From Brasenia schreberi (lineage: Eukaryota; Streptophyta; Magnoliopsida; Nymphaeales; Cabombaceae), in NCBI GenBank assembly GCA_036023115.1, contig JAYKKT010000079.1, positions 8,417,501 through 8,481,500 on the forward strand: DNA of 64,000 nucleotides, given 5' to 3'. Position 1 is the first letter of the stretch. The number at the start of each line of letters is the position of its first letter. The translations under genes were made by a program, and so were the position numbers. Below are positions 8,415 to 20,000 of this stretch, piece by piece. The notes below the pieces were generated by a model. That model had not been told where the DNA came from and ran no database searches. It worked only from the letters and a program-made list of their open reading frames with translations.

Positions 8415-8431
8415 ATGGACATAATCAATTA
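8415..8431. repeat. 17-bp target-site duplication (right) of SINE-like element
   Basis: ATGGACATAATCAATTA, identical to 8204-8220. Confidence 0.92.
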
Positions 8432-8940
8432 TGGCAAAAAATCCAGTTTGCTTCATCTCATCATCTGACGGAGTCCTAACAGCTGAGATAAGTCAGAAGA
8501 GGCTATCGAAGAGAACCACCCCTTTTACAGTATATGTATAGATAGATAGATATACAAACCCTCTCATGCGAACTATGACAACATGGGTTTTCTTCTATTA
8601 AATTTTTGAATAATCTAAGTATATGGACATAAGCCACTGAATTTCATGGGAATTGAGTCCTTATCATCCTATCTCATGTATATCAAAGATTTTATGCGTT
8701 CCAAAAATCAATGGCTCAAAATAGCCAAAGTTTTAATCCCCATGAAGTCACAGCTATATTGGAATCAACTAATTTAAAAATGATTTTGTATTTCTTCCAT
8801 GTTCTGAACATAGTATAGCGATCTAGCCCTTTTGCTGGTATAATGGTCAAATAAAAAGTGTCGTTATCTGGCCTTCAAACAAGTCTTTATGACAGATAGA
8901 AATTAGCCTCGTAAATATTTACAAATAATTAAGGTGAACA
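8432..8940. other. No gene recognised
   Basis: About 500 bases of AT-rich sequence with a short GATA-type run (GATAGATAGATAGATA at about 8549). I see no coding potential and no match to the missing SCAMP exons. Confidence 0.6.
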
Positions 8941-9199
8941 TGTTAAAGTGTAATAGGCAATGGGTCACTACGACCCGTTGATCTCAGTCTACCTGGCCCG
9001 AGCCCAAGCCAAGGGACTGTTGGCCCAACTATTGAGGAGCCCCAACAACTCTCCTCTCTCTAGGTTCCCTTCTTGCTGTTGTAAACTTTTATTCTTGCTC
9101 TATAAATAGAGTCACAACCTTCACTAATAATAATCCTAATTTTGGAGACAACACCTTAGTTATTTATTTGATTGGTTATTAGTTTGACTTGACTTATGT

Positions 9200-9207
9200 G
9201 TTTAAAC
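9200..9207. repeat. 8-bp TSD of hAT transposon (left)
   Basis: GTTTAAAC, repeated at 12346-12353. The unoccupied counterpart in the other Copia LTR (about 13631) reads GTTTGAAC once. Confidence 0.92.
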
Positions 9208-12200
9208 CAGTGTTGTCTGACGCGTATCGTATTACGTATCGCTGGGCTCCACGATACGAGAGTATTGTATCGCCCGTATCGTAAAAAAAAAAAGTAAAAA
9301 TCCGAAAAAAATCAAGAAAAATCTGGTAATTACTTTAAATTCATATAATGCAAAGTTTAGTACAGGTTGAGCATTCAACATTGAACAATTGCATCCAAAT
9401 TTACATATTTTGAATAAAAAAATAAAATATATTTACATTTTACAAATTGTAATCAGGATCATCAACTAAATAATCTTCATCTTCTCCTTATTCGAGATCC
9501 TCATCATCAGCAGCAGCAATACCTTCTGCTTGAAAATCAAATTCTTCATCTCCTCGATATTGTTGTTCCGCTCCTTCCAAATTAATCAATGCAATGTCTT
9601 GTTCACTTAGGAGAACATTTTCTTCACTGTCTTCTATAACCCAATCTTCTAATATATCAAAATTATCCAAACTTATTGAATCAAATTGGCTTTCTTGTAT
9701 ATTTACTTTTTTTAATTGCCTACAACAAACAAAGATAAACAATTAGTAAATAATATTAACAATTGAAGTTAAACAATTTATTGAATTGAACATTTAAATA
9801 ATAGTAATAAACATTACCTTTCACAAAGGCGCATGTTACAACGAATAAAAACTAAATCATTTAGTCTTTTATGTTCTAACCTATTGCGCTTCTTTGTATA
9901 GATGTGTTCAAAAACACTCCAATTTCTTTCACAACAACATGTTACACTACAGGTTTGGCTCAAGACTCTTACTATAAAATCTGTAAGGTTCAGACAATCA
10001 GTTCCAAACCTATTCCACCAAACATTTGTAGAAAAAGACAAACATTAGAGACATAATCCACAATAATATAAGATGCAACTTAAATATGAAAATAAACAAT
10101 TTATCTGGACACATCGTAGTGCGGTTGCGAATTGCTACAGGCAAACCCATCAAGTGAAGAGCATTATTATATATCTCGATCTCTCGATATATAGCATCTG
10201 CTATACTCTCATCAGGGACTAATCTATCAATACAATCAATGATTCCTCGATTAACCTCACCGTCCCTTTTGAAGGTTGCTGAGTACCTGAATGATGGGTT
10301 TAGATAATAGGTTGTTGCATGAATAGGCTGATGCAATTGTTTATTCCATCTATTATCAATTATTTTTCACACGTGCACATAATCTCTCTTTGTTCATTAA
10401 AATTATTTATGATGGCTTCTTTTGCCTTATCTATGGCTTCATAAAGGTAGCCCATTGATGGTTTCTCCTCGCTGTCAGCCAATATCAAAACTTTCACTAA
10501 AGGACAGCTAATTCTCAACAATCTAATACATGCATTCCAAAATGTACTTCTAAAAACTGTCTCTGCAATCTCATTCAACTTTCTATTTCTTCTATTCTGA
10601 AGCAACTCTCCAAATTGTTGTCACTCATCTGAGGAAAACATTCTCTTCAATGCTTACTTTTGTCTCACAATACTCTACAGATAAGAAGTTTGTTGCAAAC
10701 CGAGTTGCAACTGTTCGAAGAAGCTCTGCACCTTCTGTATATCTCATCATCATATACAAAACAAATGCATGATTGTAAATGAATTTTATCTTAACACTCA
10801 GTTGCTACCTTTATTTCATCCATCTCACTAATGTCCTCAAGGATGAGATCTAAACAATGAGTTGCACATGGTGTCCAGTAGAAAGTCCCATAAATATCAG
10901 CTAACTCCTTCCTAGTTGCTTTGTAGCTAGTTGCATTATCTGTAATTAATTGGACTACATTCTCTAGCCCAACCTCTTGTACTATAACCTTATCAAATTC
11001 TTCTCGTAGAATATCTGTAGTGTGTCTCTCCTCTAACATATCTAAAGATCTCAAAAACACAAGTCCTTTAGGACAGTATATAAAAAAGTTTAGCAAGGCC
11101 CTTTCTCGCATATATGTCCATCCATCTGCCATGATAGTGCAACCTGTCTCCTTCCATGACTCTCTCAATATCGAACAGTATTCTTCACTTCAATGACGGT
11201 CTTATCTAAGATATTTTCTCTCAACTTCTGATAGGAGGGCATCTTGTATTCTGGACCGATGTTAGCAATTGCATCTACCATTGCTTGAAAATGAAAATTG
11301 TTTGCTGTATTGAATGGAATGCATGCATTATAAAACCATCTGCCCACTGCAAGGTTTGCCTGATCATGCAACTGTTCTGAAGCCATAGCTGCACAAATTT
11401 CAGGTTGAGCACCAAGTGTAGTAGGAAGAAAAAATGAATGTATACTAGAAGAAGCTCTTCCTCTACTCCTTCCTGAACTTCCTCTTCCACCACCTCAAAA
11501 GTCTTCAACAACCCTCTTTCTCTTGCTAGGTACTCGTGAACTGCTACTATCAATCTCTGTTCTAGTATCTGAAGGCAAACTATCAGTGAATCCAAATCCA
11601 GTAGCATCATCTTCTTCTTCAAACATCTCCAAATCATCCTTTTGTTGTCTCCTTTCCTTTATACTCTCAATCATCTGCAGACATTGTCATTTAATACCTT
11701 CTGGCAAACTTGTAACTCTGCCTATGCATGGAGCAACTTCTTTCCTAGTCCCTACTAGGTGGTGTTTTAACCGTAAAATTCCACGACTAACCACCCTTTC
11801 ACAAAATAAACATCTGATCTTTAATCTGAAACCCTCAACTAGTGTACCCCACTGCCATGCTGGATCATAGACTTAGAATGGGAGTATCTAACAACCCTTC
11901 CTGCCATCTCAATTGAGTACTTTAATTCAATAAAAAACCTGAAAATAAAAGCACTTTGTAAATCCCCAATCGTCAAATAACACTCAAATAGAGTGTATCC
12001 CACTTTATGAATGCAATAAAAATCATATCCACACACTTAATAACTTCATATTTTGTCATTAAAAAAAAGAAAAATACAAATAAACAAATAAAAAGAAAAA
12101 AATAAAGAAAAATATTAAAAATATACCTAAATCCGAGATAGGAGGCTTGCACGAACACCGTAGAGCACGGTTTTGGAGCCTTGAACACCAAGGAGGCGAA

Positions 12201-12345
12201 GAACGTTAAATAGGAGACTTGGAGAACTCGAAGAGAGAGAGGAAACCCACGAAAATCGCTTGTTTCGGTTCGGCCAAGGACCTTTATAAGGGTCCCTGGG
12301 TGTACCGCCCGTATCGTACGATACGGTGCGATATGGATAACACTA
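9208..12345 (-). mobile_element. hAT DNA transposon, 3.1 kb
   Basis: Terminal inverted repeats: left CAGTGTTGTC, and right (complement) TAGTGTTATC, the CAGTG-type ends of hAT elements. It is flanked by perfect 8-bp TSDs GTTTAAAC. The subterminal regions are rich in CGTATCGTACGATACG-like palindromic motifs, possible transposase-binding sites. It carries a transposase gene on the minus strand (about 11890 to 9488). It sits inside a Copia LTR and so is younger than that element. Confidence 0.93.
9488..11890 (-). pseudogene. hAT transposase (decayed)
   Basis: From the 5' end on the minus strand. About 11700-11860 holds a BED-type zinc finger with CLFCERVVSRGILRLKHHL, the C-C-H-H pattern. About 11165-11400 has LAVGRWFYNACIPFNTANN, the usual lead-in to DUF659. 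10791-11168 is DUF659, with GCTIMADGWTYMRERALLNF, LITDNATSYKAT and CATHCLDLILEDI. 10360-10700 is the middle region (RFATNFLSVEYC, FWNACIRLLRI). 9814-10336 is the C-terminal hAT dimerisation region, ending RVLSQTCSVTCCCERNWSVF and RLNDLVFIRCNMRL. The last 84 codons (9488-9742) form an acidic tail. The parts lie in different frames, with stops at the BED linker and near 11165. Some gaps may be introns (for example 9743-9813 and near 10340). An Asp of the RNase H-like fold is visible in MADGW. Confidence 0.88.
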
Positions 12346-12353
12346 GTTTAAAC
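12346..12353. repeat. 8-bp TSD of hAT transposon (right)
   Basis: GTTTAAAC, identical to 9200-9207. Confidence 0.92.
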
Positions 12354-12470
12354 ACTAAGTACTTGGTGTATTGATTGGTTGGTGATTCTTGAATTATGAT
12401 ATTATCATTTCACGTAGACTCTTCAAGTCAATCGAAGAGTTGTTTCTTACATGGTATATTATTTCTTACA

Positions 12471-12483
12471 TGATATCAGAGCC
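12471..12483 (+). other. Primer-binding site of deleted Copia element
   Basis: TGATATCAGAGCC resembles the tRNA-Met-type site. It is preceded by a small duplication: TTTCTTACATG occurs at both 12443 and 12462, so the LTR-PBS border appears twice. Confidence 0.65.
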
Positions 12484-12617
12484 TACTCGAAAGCAAATCA
12501 TTGGATACGACTGTATTGGAAAGCATCCCCAACTTGAAGAAAGTTTCAAAAAATCATGCATTCTTGTTTTATCATTCCAAGGTTGAGGTAAACCTTAAAA
12601 ACTCATCTTTGTGAACA

Positions 12618-12960
12618 ATGGAAAGCAAAAATAAAATGTTTTGTTATTTGCTTGATCCAAATTGTTATCAAAGTTAGGCCCGAACGATAAAAAATTATTT
12701 TTATCCAAAGATTATTGAGATTATATTGATGGTATTATTCAACAACCTAATTTGTTTCTTAATGGGCTTAACGAGGATGAAATCACCAAGGCTCAAGAAA
12801 AAAAAATTAAATATGAGAAAATATGAACGCAAAGACCACTTGGATCATTTGTCAAAATATAAATGAGAAGCTTAGAAATAGAATCAATATTTATTAAAAT
12901 GCTTTTGAAACTTGAGAATATTTGAAAAAAATCCATTTCCAAAATGATTTTGTATTTTAA
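12618..12960 (+). pseudogene. Copia gag relic
   Basis: Begins with ATG at 12618 (MESKNKMFCYLLDPNCYQS, then a stop). It matches the better preserved gag start at 18452 almost codon by codon. It belongs to the UBN2-type gag of plant Copia elements and is full of stops and frameshifts. Confidence 0.75.
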
Positions 12961-13154
12961 ATTAATTTAACGAAAAAAATGATAATGCTCAAGCCAGGCA
13001 ATTTGAGTATTAGAGATTACCACAATGAATTTTTTGAGTTGTAGAATCAACTTTTAAGTTTTGACAAATTTAGAAAACTACAAAAAAGTATGAATTTCAA
13101 GAGTATCATAGGTGCTAAGAGACATGAGAGTCATTCTCGAACAACCCTCCATTA

Positions 13155-13375
13155 TATTTTGTGACAACAAGAGTATCATCTAACAACACCTTTCATGAAA
13201 AAACCAAACACATCGAGATAGATTATCACTTTTTTATAAAAGAATACTTGAAGAAAAAGTTGACTATGTGCTATGTGCCTTCGAAACTTCAACTTACGGA
13301 CTTCTTTACCAGGTCATTATCAACTCCTAGGTTTAATTTTTTGTTGGACATACTTTTGGTATACAAACCATAAGT
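13155..13375 (+). pseudogene. Copia RNase H C-terminal relic
   Basis: A 70-codon frame from 13161, preceded by a CDNKS-like motif. It shows the usual end of Copia polyproteins: KTKHIEIDYHFFIKEYLKKK (RTKHIEIDYHFIREKL in active elements) and YVPSKLQLTDFFTRSL (VPSKEQLADIFTKSL). It is followed directly by the polypurine tract and the 3' LTR. Confidence 0.8.
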
Positions 13376-13384
13376 TTAGGGAGG

Positions 13385-13737
13385 GGTTAAAGTATAATAG
13401 GCAACGGGCCACTAGAGCCTATTGATCCCAATCTACTTGGCCCCATCTAGCCATTAGGGGACACTAATTGGCCCCCAACAGCTCTCCTCTCTCTAGGTTC
13501 CCTTCTTGATGTTGTAAACTCCTATTCTTGCTCTATAAATATAGACACAACCTTTAGTAATAGTAATCCTAATTTTGGGGATAACACCTTGGTTATTTGT
13601 TTGATTGGTTATTAGGTTGACTTGACTTATGTGTTTGAACACAAGTGTTTTGTGTATTGACTGGTTGGTGATTCTTGGATTGTGATATTATCATTTGGCG
13701 TACACTCTTCAAGTCAATCAAAGAGTTGTTTCTTACA
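13385..13737 (+). repeat. 3' LTR of deleted Copia element
   Basis: About 353 bases matching the two halves of the split 5' LTR (8941-9207 and 12354-12451). It contains the landmarks CTCTCCTCTCTCTAGGTTCC and a CTATAAATA TATA box (about 13541). It ends TTTCTTACA. It shows the uninterrupted hAT target. Confidence 0.85.
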
Positions 13738-14022
13738 GAATGCAAGTTGTATAAATCGCAGCAAGTTGGTGAAGTGGTCACAAGTATGATACTAGAAAAA
13801 TCTAACTAGCATAGCAGCATCTCAACAAACGGAAAAGGTAACATTATTATCACTAAGAATCTGAACACCAAATGTCACCAACATTCCAAAGAGTGCAGTA
13901 TTTTGCCTTCGCTTAAGCTTGAATAATGCAAAGATAAGGTAATGTTTTGATAAGAGACACAAAAGGGGATTTTACAAACCATAACATGGAAATGGTAATG
14001 AAAATACAGATAAAGAGCCTAC

Positions 14023-17000
14023 CCCGACTATGGCATGTGGGCTCATTAGATCAATTGCTGGTAGAATACCACTGTTCCAAGAAATTGAAGATGTCAGCAT
14101 GTTGAAGAGCCCACAAACAAGCAACTTAAATTGATATACACTTTAAAGTATCAAAACACAGCTGCAGAAAATGTAGCATGATGATACCATTCATAGAGAT
14201 GTTTTGATTCAAACGAATATGCAGATACAATTACAGGCAGTTCAACAAACTAGGGACACACAAAACTTTGAATAGACGCTTACACGTGCAACATACTGCA
14301 ACATACCATCAAAAACATAAGTACTTTACAATTTGCATATCTCAGAACCAGAACTAGAAAACATGTTTTTGGTGGTATGTTTATGCTTTCAGTTGTCATT
14401 TTTTTTCCACAAGCCCAATTCTTCATATGCAAAATGCATAACCATTGCACTAAGCAGAATTTTATAACTTTACTAAGAAGAAGAAAATGATGATAATGCT
14501 AATATGGTCAAGACAAGTTGAGCAAGGTTGCAGATAGGAGACAGAAAATATGCAGTGGGAAAACTAGATGACCCCCTAAGATCTAAAATTTTAGTTCTTG
14601 ATACTATTGAGGCTATTCATCTACAAAGACATCTTATTGAAGCTCTTAGAGAAAAAAAAAACTTCATATGATATTTATTGATCTATAAAAGCTCATGAGA
14701 GGATGCCAAGAGATATTCTTTAGAGATCCTTACAAGAGAGGTATTTTATTGACATAAATCAATCTTATAAGACATTCATGATGTACACAACCATGCGTGA
14801 GGACTCATGAAGAAATAACGGATTTCTTTTAAGTTAACATTAGATTATATCAAGGATCAACTTTAAGTCAATATTTATGTACCTAGGTTATTGATGAGTT
14901 AACAAAACATATTAAAGATAAGTACTTTGGGATATGTTATTTAGAGATGACATAGTGTTAGTGGATGAGTCTAAGGAAAAAGTTAACAGGAAATTAGAAG
15001 TATGGAGAGAAAAATTAAAAAGTAAAGGCTTCTAACTTAGTAAAACTAAGACAAAATATATGATGAAATGTAGGTTTGATTAATTGGTTACTTCAGATAG
15101 CATACAAACTAAGATAGGCATATATTGCCCATGTTATCAATAGTGTGCTATAGCGGCCTCTATAGCGCGCTATAGCATTATAGCGGAAAACAAAACACTA
15201 TAGCGCTTGTATTATAGCGACCAACCTGTCAGGGCGGTGTTAACGGTGCTAACACCACTATAGCAGACCGCTATAGCAGGTTGCTATAGCGGTATTAGTG
15301 TACAAGTCATTTGGGTCTGGTTGATCTAGGGGACTGACCCCAATGTAATAAAACCTAAATTGGCGTCCCTCTCCCTTCCGCCTCTCGCCTTTGTTCTCTC
15401 TGCCACCACCAACGTGCACAACCTCCCCTCCACCATCGATGCCACCGCCTCCTTCCGTCGCCTTCCTCCACCGCAGGTAAACTCTCTCTCCCTTTCTCTC
15501 TTCTCTCTCTCTGCCTATATGTTGCCTTCTCTCTCGTGGATTCTCCTTTTTCTCTCTCTTTTAGCAGATTGTCCATTGTACTCATACATTTATTGCTTGC
15601 CTTGAGCATTAAGAACTTTAATGGCAACCAAAGTGTAACACATTCATCCTTTGTACACAACTCTTAAGCCACCTTCTCCAATCTTGGAGTTGGAATCAAA
15701 GTTGTTCGTGGCCTTCATCAACTCCTCGTGAGAGAACATAGTGAAACTTTGCATTATCCTCCTCTGTCTAGCATCTCCACCTTGTCGAAGACTACTCTCT
15801 TCAACTTTATATAAAGCTTCATCCCTATGCTTTTGCATCTCCAACTTTTTCCTCCCAACGTGTGACAGATATGTGTGCTACTCTTAGCTTACCAAGTGCT
15901 TTGTGTGACCTATATTTGGAATCAGTGATTTCCGCAGAGAGTGATAATTTATCCGCCTTTAGTTCTTTGACATTTGTCACTGTATCTTTAAGTTGTTTCC
16001 TAATCTTCTCTGATACTTGTCTTTCTTTGGAAAGAATTGTCTCTACGTTCTTCCTTTGTTTCTATTCTCTTTATAGTGCAATTTCAACTAGTCTTGTATG
16101 TAAGTAGGCAATGACCATATATAAGATGTCACTCACATGCACAAATATACAATTTATCTATGTTTGTATGTGAATTCATGCGTGTGTGAGAGAGAGAGTC
16201 TTTTACTTGCAATCTTACCTTACACTTCAATAGCCTCATGTTCTGCCTTTTGTTGTCTTTGTGACTCCTTGAAATATTTGCACTTACTAATCTTTAAAAT
16301 GTCACAAATTAGGAGAAATGTGTTTGAGAATAATACAGTCTCCCCGTGTGTACCATTTTTCTTGCTAGCTGAGTATTTATTCTAATTTTTTATAGTCAGT
16401 ATGAAATCATCAGCAAGTGGAGCCGCTTGCATTCATTAACATTAACATGGATGAAACGTTTAGCTTGATGATTTCCCTATGTTAGTTATGTTTTGAACTT
16501 GTTATTTGTTAAGTTGTTAAGTACTTAGTGGTTATATTTGATCCTTGCTAAAGTTGTTACTTCAAAATTATTATAAATATTTTAGTCAATTGGTCCACTA
16601 CTCCACCCTAGCATCATTCTATTCTTTTTGCACATCACTATAATTTATTTCACTTCTCAAATTAGATAAGAGTCATGAACCATATTCACCGTAATTGAGT
16701 AGATAAGTAATTATATATTTGTTTCTTTTTACATTTATATTTTTGTTTTCTAATTTAAGGTTAACAACATGCATGTGCCACATGTTTCCTTAGAAGTTAG
16801 AAGTAGATTTTATTTATTTAGTTTGATTCATATTTATGAAAGAAGTAGTTGTGTTTCTTGATATTTCTTAGAAATTAGGGAAGCTATTATATATATATAT
16901 ATATATAATTTTTTAATCATAAATAAAAGTGTACTGCTAAATCCACTATATCCCGCTATATTAACGATACCGCTATATCAGAGTCGACTACTAGCAACCT

Positions 17001-20000
17001 ACTAACCGCTATTGATAACATAGTATATTGCATCCCTCATTACGAAAATTATAAATACCGCTATATCAGAGTCGACTACTAGCAACCTACTAACCGCTAT
17101 TGATAACATAGTATATTGCATCCCTCATTACGAAAATTATAAATACTTACGATCATTTTTTCAGAGCAATGAGAAAATTGATGAAGTTGTTATACATAGA
17201 ATTAATACAAGTTGGTTAAAACAAAGAGATGCATCAGGTATTTTATATGACAAAAAGATACCTTTTAACTTTAAAATTTAAAGATAAATATTATAGAGCA
17301 CTTACAAACTTAGACCTCCTATGTTATAAACACTAAGTGTCGAGTAGTTAATTGTTGACATGTACAAAAGATATCCGTAACAGAAATCAAGATGCTTAGA
17401 TGGATGAGTGGTCACATAAGAAAAAATCATACACATAATGAGGTTATTAAAAAGAAATTGGGAATTGCATCAATAGTTAATAAAATAAGAGAAAATCATT
17501 TAAGATGGGTTAAACATATAGAAAGAATATCAAAGGAAGTTACGATAAGAAAGTATGAGAAACTAGATTGTAAAAATGTTAAAAAAAAGATAAAGACCAC
17601 AAAAGTATTGAAAAGAAATAATAAAGAATGATCTAGCTTATATAGAGTTAATTGCTAGCATAGCATGACACATGATCGGATTCCATGAAAACAAAGAATC
17701 TACATAGCCGACCCCGTACACGTCATGAGTATCACAAACGAATTGGGAGTGACACCAATACTTGAAAAGATGAAAATCATTTGAGATGGTTCGGACACGT
17801 GGAAAGGTGACCAAAGGAAACTCTAGTAAGAAAGTGTGAGAAATTAGACGGTGAAAATGCTAAAAGAAAATGAGGAAAACCACATAAATGTTGGAAGGAA
17901 AATTTAAAGAATGATTTAGCTTATTCTAAGTTAAGTGTTAGCTGTAAATGTATGTAATAGGACGGGCCCGTGCAGTCATGATGTAAGGGAGGGCCAGGGC
18001 CACCATGGCCCTAGCCAAAGTTGTTGGAAGCTCCAACGGCTAGCCGTTGAGCCCCAACAGCTAGTGCTGGCCAAGGCCAGCACTACCTCTTGCTTCCCTC
18101 TTGCTTGTTGTTTTTTCCTATTATTCATGTACATATTGTTGTCTATAAAAACCACTTCAAGACATGAATAAAGTATGCAGTCTAGAACTGCTTTTTGACT
18201 TGTTTTTTATGTGCTTCCGCTCTTGTTGGTTATTCTTGAATATCGGCATTCGTGATTGAATGTCATTTGACTCTTGGCGACTTGGTCATCTTGATTCGTG
18301 CAATATCAACCTTCGTTCATTTACAAATATTTACATGGTATCATAGCCTCAAATTGAAGAAATCGAGTGCATTGGAAGCATGCCACCGATACAAAATTTG
18401 AAGAATTTCACCAAACTTGAGGTTAGTTCATAATTCTTGATTTTGCACAAAATGGAAGGTAAAAACGAGTCATTTAGATGTATCATAGACTCAAAATGTT
18501 ATCAAAGTTGGGCTAGGATCATGAAAAAGTATTTTTTGTCGAAAGATTTTTGGGATTTCATAGATGGAACCATAAAGGAACCAACTTTGAACATTGATGG
18601 TTTAGATGATGAAATCGTCAAAGCTCATGAAAAATACAAGTTAGATTTGAAATTGTGGGAAAAGATGAATGCAAAAATTACATTGATTATTTGCCAAAAT
18701 GTGGATGAAAAGCTTAGAAATAGGATTAGTGCTTTTGAAAACACTTTTGAAACTTGGGAATACTTGAAAAAACTTCATTCTCAAGATGACTTTGTTTTTC
18801 AAATCGATCTAATGAGATGAATATTTATTCAAACGGATTCCATGAAATATAAATCAACTCATAAATAGCAAACATGTGTGAGTTAAAAATGAATAAAAAA
18901 GTGTACGACACAGAAGACAAAAAAAGGACACATGATAATGTGAAGAGCAACTAAAATAAATACCAATATATGAAGACCTATGTTGCATGGATACGAGTAC
19001 GGTACCTGTATGGTACTGGTATCGGGTATGGGTAGATAAATTTTTTTAAAACTAAGGTAAAGGTACCTCACTATTAAAAAAACATGATAATAAATAAATA
19101 TAAACACAATTTTAAAGAGCTGGTGCTTGGCTGATAAACATCAAATTCAATCAGTAATTTACAAGAAAATGCCTAAGAAATTGTACATGGTACTCCACAT
19201 TACAAAAAAAAGGGGGTTGAAGAAGCTCCATATCAGATGTACACCCTTTGTATGGGAGTCTTGACCGTTTTAAGTTGAGTGATTATAGAAGTTTGTGGAA
19301 ATTATGTAGGCTTGCTTCGCAAGAGGTTTTAGACGATCAAGAAAGAAGTTTTCCTTTCCAATAAGTGTTTGCCCCTCTCAAATATTCAAACAAAGATCTT
19401 TGAGTCTTTTGCATCCAACCATTGACAAAAGTGTTTATATTGGTCCGCAACGGCAACTGCAACAAGTTTGAGGTTGCCAATCAACAAGAAAAGCAAATTT
19501 CCTACCGTTCACTCTCATATGGGCATGTAACGGAATGGTGGATTTATTGTAGAAGGTGAGACAAATACATCAAACTTTCAGATATTTATTATCACCAATT
19601 ACGAAAGTGTTTTTTTCCAATTTTAATAAGGCCAAGTTTTTGTTGCTTCTTTAAAGGTACTACTTGTTTGTCAGTTGATTTTTCCATACATCGAGACAAT
19701 GAGCATCTCTCTCTCTCTCATTCGTCAGGTTTCCCATCACAGGTTCGTTTGGTTCTCCCATTCACACCATTGACACATCATCATGAGTTGAGAAGGCAGT
19801 TTCACGCATCATCGTCAAAGAATTGAAATCGTTCTGGTGTCCTCCTCTCTCTTTCTCTCTCATACTCATCTCCTTTCCATTTGCAGATATGAACATAGGT
19901 ATTAATTTCTTCTTCTTGTTCCTTCTTCTCCTCCTCTTCTTCTCTTCTTGTGTTTTCTGCATTTTTGTGTTTGCAGGAGATTGCCATCTGAGATGTTGTT

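Larger units (their letters stand above)
8941..13737 (+). mobile_element. Internally deleted Copia element with a hAT transposon in its 5' LTR
   Basis: The 5' LTR starts TGTTAAAGTG at 8941, is split at 9208-12345 by a hAT element, and ends CTTACA at about 12451. A second LTR is at about 13385-13737. Between them are a PBS-like TGATATCAGAGCC (12471), a gag relic (12618-12960) and an RNase H tail (about 13155-13372) followed by the polypurine tract TTTAGGGAGGGG. Integrase and RT have been deleted. After subtracting the hAT element the two LTRs are each about 350-380 bases. No clean 5-bp TSD is visible (GAACA on the left, GAATG on the right). Confidence 0.82.

Noticed and set aside
13851..13955. 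Possible SCAMP exon 12 (minus strand segment ending TTTGGTGTTCAG)
   Set aside because: It faintly resembles the LESLLSIWVLQ codons, but no frame gives a SCAMP-like peptide and the needed acceptor and reading phase do not fit.
15355..15660. 101-codon minus-strand frame rich in Arg/Trp/Glu
   Set aside because: Complement of a CT-rich, leader-like segment inside the TIR element. Low complexity and no recognised domain.
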